Positions 30,271 through 38,659 of a DNA stretch of 50,071 nt are shown one piece after another (within the stretch, counting starts at the first letter, position 1; every line of letters begins with the position of its first letter). The stretch covers positions 1 through 50,071 of the forward strand of contig JANXXK010000311.1 of assembly GCA_025350685.1 (NCBI GenBank), in the 5' to 3' direction. The position numbers were made by a program, and so were the translations under genes. This DNA comes from Alphaproteobacteria bacterium. Its GTDB lineage: Bacteria > Pseudomonadota > Alphaproteobacteria > Caulobacterales > Caulobacteraceae. The notes beneath the pieces were generated by a model. That model saw only the letters and a list, made by a program, of their open reading frames with translations, was not told the DNA's origin and ran no database searches.

Positions 30271-30957
30271 TCAGGCCATCTTCTGGCTGAGACGCGTGCC
30301 GATGAGCGCCGGCAGGCCGCTGCGTTTAGTGGCCGCGAGCAGCTCCGGCACGAACCGCTCGAGCACCTCGAAAGCTATGGCGGGATCGCCCAGCGCCGAG
30401 CAGCGGAACAGGATTCCGTCGGCGACGTAACCATGCAAGGCGTTCGTCAGTCGCACCGCGCGCTGCTCCCGGTCGCTTTGCGGCAGGAATTCACCGATCC
30501 GGGTCCAGTAGATGATGTTCTCGCTGCGCCCCTCGGTCCTGGCGATCACTTCACGGATCGGCAGACCGCCGCCAGAGATCGGCAGGTCCTTTGGCTTGGT
30601 CGAGACGATTGTGTAGCCCAGCGCCGGGTAGCAGGTCTCCGGGCGATGCAGCTGCAGCAGGTCGCTCTGGGTGTCGCCGTAGGCGGCCAGGACCATGATC
30701 GCGGCCCCGGTCTTTTCGTCGTGATAGGTCCGCTCGACGATCTCGCTGTAGAGCGACTTGGCGAGCTTGCCGGCCTGATCAGGCGAAACCAGGCCGGACG
30801 ACGCTTCCGCGGTCCAGCTGCCGAACGTCTTGGGCACGAGTTGTTCGATCTTTCCCGACCGCAGCAGGATCAGCTTGTGGCGTGGGCGCAGGCCCTCCGC
30901 GCCCGCCGCGGCTGCGAGCGCAAAGCCGGCGATGATCAGGTCCCTGCGGCGCATCAC
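30271..30957 (-). CDS. epsI: EpsI family protein, exosortase V-associated
   Basis: YGDTQSDLLQLHRPETCYPALGYTIV; immediately downstream of the exosortase (4-bp overlap). Confidence 0.87.
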   Translation of the reverse strand: MMRRRDLIIAGFALAAAAGAEGLRPRHKLILLRSGKIEQLVPKTFGSWTAEASSGLVSPDQAGKLAKSLYSEIVERTYHDEKTGAAIMVLAAYGDTQSDLLQLHRPETCYPALGYTIVSTKPKDLPISGGGLPIREVIARTEGRSENIIYWTRIGEFLPQSDREQRAVRLTNALHGYVADGILFRCSALGDPAIAFEVLERFVPELLAATKRSGLPALIGTRLSQKMA

Positions 30958-31835
30958 TTGGCTCTCCGGGCGCGCAGCAGAACCCGTGAGATAACGCTGT
31001 CGATGGCGAACATCAGGCTAAGCGAGATGGCGAACAGGAAAAGCCCCGCGGTCACGTGCAGGAAGCCCTGCCCTACGGCGTCGCCGAAGAAGTAGGTCAG
31101 GTTGATCAGGATCAGGATCCTAAGCACATTGGCCGCGATCGCCACGGGGACGATCAGCAGGACCAGAAAGGCCGAATAACGCCAGCTCGCGTTGCGCAGG
31201 AGGTAGATATAGAACAGCGTGATCGCGATCAGGCCGATCAGCGAATTCAGCCCTGAACAGGCGTCCTCGACCAGCAGCTGATAGGGCCCGACCGTCATGG
31301 TCACGCCTTCCTGCACAATAGGAATCCCGAGTGGCTCGACGAGGCCGGTCGCCATCGTCGTCACCAGCAGCTTGAGCGGGGCGGTGAATTTGTCGATCGC
31401 CCAGCCGGGCACCGGAAGCAGCATGCCGAGGTAGAACAGCGGGAACCAGTTGGCGAGCATCACCTTGATGCCGAAACGGTCATTCAGGACCGACATGCCG
31501 AAGCCATAGAGGCCAAGCGCCTCCACGCTGATGAAGTCATAGGCGCGGCCGAAGACGTAAAGGCTCAATGACACGACAACCCCGACGAACGTCAGGATCG
31601 GATTTCCGGGATGGGCCTCTGCGGTCATCGACCCCCATTTGCGCCAGAGCAGCCAGATGCCGGTGGCCAATACGATCGGACCATGAGCCCCGATCTCGCG
31701 CGACCACACCTGCTGACCGAGCCGCAATAAGGTTGGTCCGGCCAACACAGCCGCCGCTACGATCAACGGTAACTGGGGTCGCAGCGCTCGCAGATCGAGC
31801 GTCGGCCCCGTCCCTTTTTCGCCCACCGCCACCAC
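30954..31835 (-). CDS. xrtV: Exosortase, V type
   Basis: Polytopic; catalytic Cys/Arg/His in VEDACSGLNSLIGL, ANVLRI and GFLHVTAGL. Subtype inferred from the accessory protein and EpsI neighbours. Confidence 0.88.
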   Translation of the reverse strand: MVAVGEKGTGPTLDLRALRPQLPLIVAAAVLAGPTLLRLGQQVWSREIGAHGPIVLATGIWLLWRKWGSMTAEAHPGNPILTFVGVVVSLSLYVFGRAYDFISVEALGLYGFGMSVLNDRFGIKVMLANWFPLFYLGMLLPVPGWAIDKFTAPLKLLVTTMATGLVEPLGIPIVQEGVTMTVGPYQLLVEDACSGLNSLIGLIAITLFYIYLLRNASWRYSAFLVLLIVPVAIAANVLRILILINLTYFFGDAVGQGFLHVTAGLFLFAISLSLMFAIDSVISRVLLRARRAK

Positions 31836-31840
31836 CGAGA

Positions 31841-32560
31841 TCAGGTCTCGTTGAGGACGGTGCCGACGACCTTGGCCCCATCCTCCTCAAGCTGGGCGGC
31901 AAGCGCGGCGACGTCACTGAAGTAGCTGACGTGGCGTTTGGCGACGACCACGCCGTAGCCGACCACCGTGCAAATCCGCCGCGCATCGGCACAGCGATTG
32001 GTGGGGGGGGTGTCGATGATCGTGAACTCGAAGTCCCGCAGGCAGCGGTCGATCAGGCTCTTGAACATCTCACTGCCGAGTAGCTCCTGAGCGTTCTCGG
32101 CGGTGCCGCCGGCGAACAGGACCGACAGGTTCGGCAGGACCTCAGGATGGATCTGGTCGTAGGGGTGTTCGTCGGGCGATGTCAGGCACTGCACAAGGCC
32201 GCCGGTGGCGACCGTCGGCTGGATGACCTTCTCGATCGCCGGGGCGCGGAGGTCGCCATCGATCAGCAGGGTCTTAATGCCGATCTGCGCCAAGGACACG
32301 GCCAGGTTGGCGGCGAGGAACGTGCACCCTACGTCAAGGCTTGCGGCGCACATGGCCAGGCCGCGGCGTCCGTCCTCGACGTGGCGGGCCATGATGTGGG
32401 TCCGCATGGTGCGGATCGCCTCAGCCTCCATCGGCCGGCCTTCCGACAGGGTGACCAAGTCGGGAGAGAGCTTGTAGCTCAGGCCCTCAAGGTCCTGGGG
32501 ACGCGCCGGCTTTGCGGTACTCCCCACTCCCTCCGCCGTCACGGATTCGCTCGGGCTCAT
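31841..32560 (-). CDS. CpsD/CapB-like BY-kinase family protein with degenerate Walker A
   Basis: ASLDVGCTFLAANLAVSLAQIGIKTLLIDGDLRAP, FTIIDTPP; GCT in place of GKT. Confidence 0.87.
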   Translation of the reverse strand: MSPSESVTAEGVGSTAKPARPQDLEGLSYKLSPDLVTLSEGRPMEAEAIRTMRTHIMARHVEDGRRGLAMCAASLDVGCTFLAANLAVSLAQIGIKTLLIDGDLRAPAIEKVIQPTVATGGLVQCLTSPDEHPYDQIHPEVLPNLSVLFAGGTAENAQELLGSEMFKSLIDRCLRDFEFTIIDTPPTNRCADARRICTVVGYGVVVAKRHVSYFSDVAALAAQLEEDGAKVVGTVLNET

Positions 32561-33918
32561 GCCGCGGCCCTGGTGCGGACGACGCGGCGGCGAATGAAGG
32601 CCCGCTTGAAGTTGTCGCGAAGGTGCAGGCCGGTCCGGGTGTGCGGCCGGCTGACCACCGCCAGCACCGGCGCCTTGATAGCAATCCGCAGATCTTCGGA
32701 GCTGCGGATCCGCCGGCCGAATAGCTCGAGGATCAGCGAGATGATCACGCCAAAGGCGAGACCGCCGCCGACCGCCACAGCGATCAGCAGCAGCTTTTGC
32801 GGGAAGATCGGCGTCTGTGGAGTCATCGCGGCACCCAGCAATGTCACACCGGCCTCCGAAACCTCGGCCTCCTGGCGGAGCTCTGCGGCCCGCGCGGCCG
32901 CCTTGTCGTATTCCGCGCGCCGGATGCTCACATCATCTTGCAGCAGCCGAACCCGCTCCACCTTGTCGCGCTGGCCCAGGACCTTGGCTTTCTGCGCCTC
33001 CAGCAAGCCTTGGGTCTCCCGCAGGGCGTTGCCGGGAAGGCTGGCCGCGGAGCCTTGCGCGGCGCGTTCGTCAGCAACCATTTTTGCGACGACCTCGCGC
33101 CGCCGACGCAGTTCCAGCAGCTGCGGGTGGTTGGGGCCAAAAATCTTCGAGGCCTGCACCAGCTGGCCGTCGATTTCGGACAGCTGCCTGGCTGTCGGCG
33201 AGGGCGGCAGCACCAATCCGGCGCTCGGCATGACCGGGGCCGAGGCCTGGGCGGCGAGCGCGGCCAGGCGGGAGCTGTCCAGGTCGGTCTTGTCCTCTTG
33301 CAGCAAGACGCCGTTCTCGCGTTCGTAGGAAGACTTCGCCTGCTCGGCGGCAAACAGCGAATCCTTGGCCTTCTGAGCCTGGGCGTCGTACCAGTCGGCG
33401 TTGCGGCGCGCGGCTTCCTGACGCGACTGCAGCGTCGTCGCGACGTAGGCGGTGCGCAGCGCGTCGGCGACCTGTTTGGCGGTGTCCGGATTGCTGTGGT
33501 TGAAGTCGATCTCGAGGATGTTGCTGCCTTCGATCACCTTGGCGGTGGTGCCGTCGATCACGATCTGCGCCGCCCAGCGATTGAAGTCGCGATCGTCGTT
33601 GGTGTCCCGGTTGCGATAGTCGCGGAGCAACTTCTTGTTCTTGTCCCAATGGAGACTGGTGACCACCTCTTTGGCCACCTGGACGTCCTTCACCAACTCG
33701 ATCTGGGTCTTCGTATAGGCACGCAGGAACGCGGTGGCCATCACTTGGCCGGTGACGGGGTCAGGCTTCAGGACGTCCAGAATTACCCGTGTCTGCGCCT
33801 GGTAACTCGGCGTCACCACCTCAACGAACACCGTCATCGCCACGCTGGTCACAATGGTCGCGATCAGGATGATGAACCGCCGGGCCCAAAGAATGCGGAA
33901 GAACTGCAGGATGCTCAT
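32557..33918 (-). CDS. Wzz/GumC family chain-length determinant protein
   Basis: N-terminal TM, central coiled coil, C-terminal PQTPIFPQKLLLIAVAVGGGLAFGVIISLILELFGRRIR; stop overlaps the start of the CpsD-like gene. Confidence 0.88.
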   Translation of the reverse strand: MSILQFFRILWARRFIILIATIVTSVAMTVFVEVVTPSYQAQTRVILDVLKPDPVTGQVMATAFLRAYTKTQIELVKDVQVAKEVVTSLHWDKNKKLLRDYRNRDTNDDRDFNRWAAQIVIDGTTAKVIEGSNILEIDFNHSNPDTAKQVADALRTAYVATTLQSRQEAARRNADWYDAQAQKAKDSLFAAEQAKSSYERENGVLLQEDKTDLDSSRLAALAAQASAPVMPSAGLVLPPSPTARQLSEIDGQLVQASKIFGPNHPQLLELRRRREVVAKMVADERAAQGSAASLPGNALRETQGLLEAQKAKVLGQRDKVERVRLLQDDVSIRRAEYDKAAARAAELRQEAEVSEAGVTLLGAAMTPQTPIFPQKLLLIAVAVGGGLAFGVIISLILELFGRRIRSSEDLRIAIKAPVLAVVSRPHTRTGLHLRDNFKRAFIRRRVVRTRAAA

Positions 33919-33940
33919 GCTGATCGCCTGTCTTCGAAAC

Positions 33941-34786
33941 CTAGAACAGCTTTTCGCTGATCGACAGGACGTCGCCTGCCTGGACCTTGGCGGTGTTGTC
34001 GACCATCAACTTCTTCCCGGCGCGGGTGACTTCGACCTTCTTGTCGGAGCCGGAATCGGTAAGGCCACCGCTTTCTGCGATCGCCATGCGCACAGTCATG
34101 TCGGCGTGAAGCTGATGGGCGCCGGGGGTGTGGACCTGGCCAGTAATGTAGAAGATGTCCGCGGCCGGGGCATAAATCTTGTCGCCGGCGACCACGTAGG
34201 GATCCTGGCTGGCGTCTCCGGTGGCCAGTTCGCGGATCACATAGTGTTTCTCCGCCCCGTTGGCCGACCGGACCACAATGTATTCGGCCGCTCCCTCATG
34301 GACACCGCCGACCTTGGCCAGGATTTCGGACAGTCGATAGGGCCGGTTGATCGGCACCAGGCCTGCCTGCCCAACCGCCCCCAGCACCGTCACGTAGCGG
34401 CTGGCGAAGGAAACGACTTCAATGTTGACGATCGGGTCGGCGTAAAAGCCGCCGGTCTGCAGGGACTTGCGAATGGTCTCCGAAAGCTCGGTCGTGGAGT
34501 GTTCGGCGGCCACGATCTTGCCGATCAGCGGCATCTGGATGGTGCCGTCGGCCTGGACGCGGACCCGGCCCCCGAAGTCGTTGCGACCCAGTAGGCTCAC
34601 GGCAACCACATCGTCGCGACCGAGCACATAGGCGCCGGAGGTGGACTCCCCGATGCCCTGCGGTGTCGTCAACGGCGCCTGCGCGACGGCGCCGGACGTA
34701 TCCGGCTGGGCGACTGCGAGGCTGGCGGTAGATACCACAGCGACAATGGTCGCGGCGAAAGCAACAAGGATTTTGGCGATTCTCAT
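33941..34786 (-). CDS. Polysaccharide export protein (Wza-like, poly_export/SLBB)
   Basis: SGAYVLGRDDVVAVSLLGRNDFGGRVRVQADGTIQMPLIGKIVA; SLBB-like C-terminus. Confidence 0.9.
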   Translation of the reverse strand: MRIAKILVAFAATIVAVVSTASLAVAQPDTSGAVAQAPLTTPQGIGESTSGAYVLGRDDVVAVSLLGRNDFGGRVRVQADGTIQMPLIGKIVAAEHSTTELSETIRKSLQTGGFYADPIVNIEVVSFASRYVTVLGAVGQAGLVPINRPYRLSEILAKVGGVHEGAAEYIVVRSANGAEKHYVIRELATGDASQDPYVVAGDKIYAPAADIFYITGQVHTPGAHQLHADMTVRMAIAESGGLTDSGSDKKVEVTRAGKKLMVDNTAKVQAGDVLSISEKLF

Positions 34787-34803
34787 GTGGCTCTCTTCGG
34801 GTT

Positions 34804-36042
34804 CTAAAAGGACACGGCGAGGGTGAGGGTGGCGCGGTTGTCGTCGTAGTTGAAGTTGGGCAGGTCGGTGACCTTGCTCTCGTGGCGCAGATCGAGCACC
34901 AGGGAGGCCCTGTCGCTCTGCCGATAGTGCAGCGATCCGGAGATCGTCTTCTTTCGCGATTTTGTCGGCGTTGGGATCAAAATGGTTGTGTCTTTGTTGG
35001 ATTTCAGGTCGTCGACGATGCCGTTGAGCTCGATCGTGAAACGGTTGCCCAGAGTATAGTCCCCCGTCAGCTCGCTGCTCGTCACTAGGTCATACAGCTT
35101 GCCGGCGCGATTTGACGGCTGGAATGCGCGCTGCGAGTGGGCTTTCAAGCTCAACCGGCTGCTTGCCCTGTATTCGACCGACACAAGATAGTTGACGCCC
35201 GTCACCTTGGACCCAATGCCGGCCGGCGCGAAGTCGCGCCGCAACGTGTTTTCGGACACCATAACCGAGGTATTGATCTTTGAGCCGAAGGCCTTCTCGT
35301 AGCTCACCCCTATCGACTCGCTCGCGAAACCGCCCGCAGCCGCGCCGGTCGTTGGGTCGATCCGGTTCGGGTAGCCATTTTTAGAATAGCTGCCGGTCAG
35401 CATCAGCACGCCGAGCGAGGTGTTGCCGTAGCCAAATGAGCCTGACACGCTGTCGGACTTGTGGTCGGCAGCTTTCTGGAATGCCAACGAGTTGGTGACG
35501 TCGCGATGCTGGACGACGCCTGACCCCGTGAATCCGCGGCCGGATCCACACTGGGTGCCGATCGCCTCGGCCGTGGTGGTTAGCAGGTTCTGAACGAGGA
35601 GCCCGCTTAGGTCCTGCAGATCACTCTGCAGAGCAGCGTACTTGCCATAGATCGTCGTCCGGCAGTGGAGGAGCGTAAGGACCCCGCCGCCCGTCACGTC
35701 GATGTTTTCGCGATTGAGACGCGTGTTCTTCTTATGAAAGTCGTACCCGACCTGCCCGTCGAGGAATAAGGCTTGCTGGCCAACGGGTTGCACAATGTGG
35801 AAGTCCGCCGCCGGACTCACCAGTTCGTCCTGAGGAATGATGTGCCGAGCGGCGGAGAGTGCGGCGCTGGTGCGCCCAACATTGTCGTCATAGGTGACAT
35901 CGGTGTGGAACCCGAACTTGTATTCCCGTGCGGTGCCAACGCTGGGCACGGCCTGAGCGATCGCCGACGTGCAAACGCCGACGCTCAGGATCGCCCCGAG
36001 GGCTAGCGGCCCAAGTCTCATAGGGTTCAACTCCAACAACAT
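34804..36042 (-). CDS. Outer-membrane beta-barrel protein of EPS locus
   Basis: 412 aa; alternating amphipathic strands, terminal aromatic (TLTLAVSF), position after the export protein. Confidence 0.8.
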   Translation of the reverse strand: MLLELNPMRLGPLALGAILSVGVCTSAIAQAVPSVGTAREYKFGFHTDVTYDDNVGRTSAALSAARHIIPQDELVSPAADFHIVQPVGQQALFLDGQVGYDFHKKNTRLNRENIDVTGGGVLTLLHCRTTIYGKYAALQSDLQDLSGLLVQNLLTTTAEAIGTQCGSGRGFTGSGVVQHRDVTNSLAFQKAADHKSDSVSGSFGYGNTSLGVLMLTGSYSKNGYPNRIDPTTGAAAGGFASESIGVSYEKAFGSKINTSVMVSENTLRRDFAPAGIGSKVTGVNYLVSVEYRASSRLSLKAHSQRAFQPSNRAGKLYDLVTSSELTGDYTLGNRFTIELNGIVDDLKSNKDTTILIPTPTKSRKKTISGSLHYRQSDRASLVLDLRHESKVTDLPNFNYDDNRATLTLAVSF

Positions 36043-36111
36043 CTGAGGGTTTGCCCCATCACTTGCTAACTATCACCTAAGGCTTGAGACCGGAACTCAG
36101 GCACAATGGAT

Positions 36112-37338
36112 TTACAACCTGCTCCTGCGGCCCAGGACGGTGCGGCGCGCCGTGCCAACGAAATTCTTGAGCGCGGCGCCCACGCCGGCGCGCCGCGCAG
36201 CCTGAAAAACCTTCAGGCCGGCCATCGACGGCACGGGCTGCAGGGTGAACGGCAATGAAGCGATCCGCGACAGCACCAGGCGCTTCCGACGCGCTTGCGA
36301 CGGCTGCATCTTGTCGATTTCGGACGGATCCAACGGCTCCGCGGCGATGGACCCCGCCGCGATCGCGGCCTCCAGCAGGCGGTCCCCCACCGCGGTGCGG
36401 GTGACAATCAGGCTGCGACCCTCCTGTTCCTCAAAGCTCGGATAGCCGTCGTCGTCGCCGTACCAGGCGTCGGCGCAGGCGATGTCGGCGACCCCGCCCA
36501 CCGCGTCCGGACAAATCTTGCAACGGAACTGGACCTCTTTGGACAGGTGTCCGCCCCAGCTGTCGGCGTAGCTCATCTCAAAGGCCCGACCGTCGGCGGT
36601 GGCGGCGCGCGCGGTCCCGGGCCAGCCGCGGCCACGATAGCGGAAGGCGGTCACCTCGGCGGCCGGCGCACCCATGGTCTTGAGGATCCGCCCGACGCCA
36701 TCGTGGCTTGGTATGCCTCCGCAGAAAAACGAGATCACCAGCGGAATATGGGCGGCCACCCGCGGATCGGTTTTGGCCAGTTGGCGCAAGGCCGAGGCGT
36801 CGCAGGGCTTGCCGACAAAGGCCATGGCCCCGCCTTCGGCCAGCGCCGCGTCAATCTCGGCCAGCGGGGACGATGCCGTATAGCGCGAGCCTGCCCGGTC
36901 GATCACCTCCTGGGCGGTGCGCGAGATGGCGATCCTGTTGCGGGTGGGCGCCTTGGGGTCCGGCGCCACATGCAGAACCCGGTCGACAAGGCCGCTGGAA
37001 AGGGCGTGGATCAGCAGCGCCGAGATTGCCCCGCCGGACGACCCCTCGAAGCGCACCGCCGGGTCGGTGGCGTGGCCGGCGGTGACCCGACGCAGTGGAC
37101 CCCAGTAGGGATGGGTGGCCGGGCCTGGCGGCCAGGGCGCCACCACCGCGCCCGGACAGGCCCCGGCGATCACCGCCTCAGCCGCGCGGCTGACCGGTCC
37201 GGTTGCCACCGGGCGATTGTAGCCGGGCGGCGTGGAGTCCATGCGCAGAGAGCCGCCGCTCACCGAGGCGCAGAGCCCGCAGCCCGTGCAGAGTTCGCCC
37301 CGCAGCACGCGCCGCACGGTCGGTGAGCCTCCGGTCAT
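36112..37338 (-). CDS. Coenzyme F420 hydrogenase/dehydrogenase beta-subunit-like (FrhB) iron-sulfur protein
   Basis: GELCTGCGLCASVSGG, FCGGIPSHDGV, FRCKICPDAVGGVADIACADAWYGDD. Confidence 0.85.
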   Translation of the reverse strand: MTGGSPTVRRVLRGELCTGCGLCASVSGGSLRMDSTPPGYNRPVATGPVSRAAEAVIAGACPGAVVAPWPPGPATHPYWGPLRRVTAGHATDPAVRFEGSSGGAISALLIHALSSGLVDRVLHVAPDPKAPTRNRIAISRTAQEVIDRAGSRYTASSPLAEIDAALAEGGAMAFVGKPCDASALRQLAKTDPRVAAHIPLVISFFCGGIPSHDGVGRILKTMGAPAAEVTAFRYRGRGWPGTARAATADGRAFEMSYADSWGGHLSKEVQFRCKICPDAVGGVADIACADAWYGDDDGYPSFEEQEGRSLIVTRTAVGDRLLEAAIAAGSIAAEPLDPSEIDKMQPSQARRKRLVLSRIASLPFTLQPVPSMAGLKVFQAARRAGVGAALKNFVGTARRTVLGRRSRL

Positions 37339-37477
37339 GGACTCTCGTCATGCTCCACTATGGCGCTTCGAAGGCCAACGCCTCGTCCGCGAACTAGAAT
37401 GATTGCCGACAATTCACCACTCCTTTAGGCGCATCGCCCGAAGGAGGGGGCAAGCGCCCACGCCGGACGGGAGAAAA

Positions 37478-38518
37478 ATGGCGGCCTCAGATGTCAGTCC
37501 GACCCCTGCCCGCCGGCGGATCTGCCTCGCCGCCTCGGGCGGTGGCCACGTGCGTCAGATTCTGGACCTGCAGCCGGTCTGGTCGGAACACGACTATTTC
37601 TTCGTCACCGAAGACACCGCGCTCGGCCGCACGCTCGGCGATGAACACCCGGCCCATTTCGTCCCTCACTTCGCCTGGGGCCAGGCCAGGCTGGGCGCGC
37701 CGTTCCGCATGCTGGCGACGGCGTTCAAGAGCTTCTTCCGCTCGGCCGGCATCGTTCTTCGAGAGCGACCGGATGTGGTGATCTCGACCGGCGCTGGCGC
37801 GGTCTTCCCGTTGTTGCTGTGGGCGCGGCTCACGGGCGCCCAGGTCATTGTCATCGAGTCGTTCGCCCGCTTCGAGAAGCCCTCGCTGTTCGGGCGCATC
37901 GCCGCCCCCTTTGCCCACCAGATGGTCGTCCAATCGGCCAAGCTCGCGCCCTTCTATCCGCAGGCGGAGGTGTTCGATCCGCTGCGGATGCTGGACACCA
38001 AGGCGCCCAGGAAAAAGCCCCTGCTGTTCGCCACCGTCGGTGCGACCCTGCCCTTCGATCGGCTAGTGTCGACCGTCGCCGAATTGAACGCCGAAGGCGC
38101 GATCGCCGAGAAGATCATCGTCCAGACCGGCGTCGGCGGCCTGGCGCCGGCGGGCCTCGAAGTCGTCGAGACCATGCCGTTCGACCGAGTGCAGGCATTG
38201 CTGAAGGACGCCGCGATCGTCGTCTGCCATGGGGGCACCGGATCGTTGATCACGGCGCTGCGGCAGGGGTGTCAGGTGATCGCCATGCCGCGCCTGTCGA
38301 CCCTGGGCGAGCATTACGACGATCACCAGGCCGAGATCACCGACGCCTTCGCCAAACGCGGCCTGATCCTGGTCGCCAATACGGCGGACGAACTGCGCCA
38401 GGCGCTGCGCACCGCCCGGACGCGGACGCCGGTGCTGGCGACCACCGACCCGGTGGCCCTGATCGAATATCTGCGCGCCTGCCTCGCCGGCGGGCGGCGC
38501 TACCGTTCGGCGCCGTGA
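37478..38518 (+). CDS. Fused Alg14/Alg13-like (PssD-PssE-type) glycosyltransferase
   Basis: N-terminal RICLAASGGGHVRQILDLQPVW...DVVISTGAGAVFPLLLWA (Alg14/PssD); C-terminal LLFATVGATLPFDRLVSTVAEL...VVCHGGTGSLITALRQG (Alg13/PssE). ATG at 37478; the ORF track begins at 37403. Confidence 0.88.
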   Translation: MAASDVSPTPARRRICLAASGGGHVRQILDLQPVWSEHDYFFVTEDTALGRTLGDEHPAHFVPHFAWGQARLGAPFRMLATAFKSFFRSAGIVLRERPDVVISTGAGAVFPLLLWARLTGAQVIVIESFARFEKPSLFGRIAAPFAHQMVVQSAKLAPFYPQAEVFDPLRMLDTKAPRKKPLLFATVGATLPFDRLVSTVAELNAEGAIAEKIIVQTGVGGLAPAGLEVVETMPFDRVQALLKDAAIVVCHGGTGSLITALRQGCQVIAMPRLSTLGEHYDDHQAEITDAFAKRGLILVANTADELRQALRTARTRTPVLATTDPVALIEYLRACLAGGRRYRSAP

Positions 38519-38659
38519 AAACGCCGGCCATCCGTCCCTGCGGCGCTGTCCCACCTAGGCGTGAGGGCGCGGTCTTGGTAATCGGTTCGCCGTACACAGC
38601 GCATCGTCATTTGGGCTTGGCCTAGCGCCGGCCCAGCATCGGTTCGTGGAGAGTCCCAA

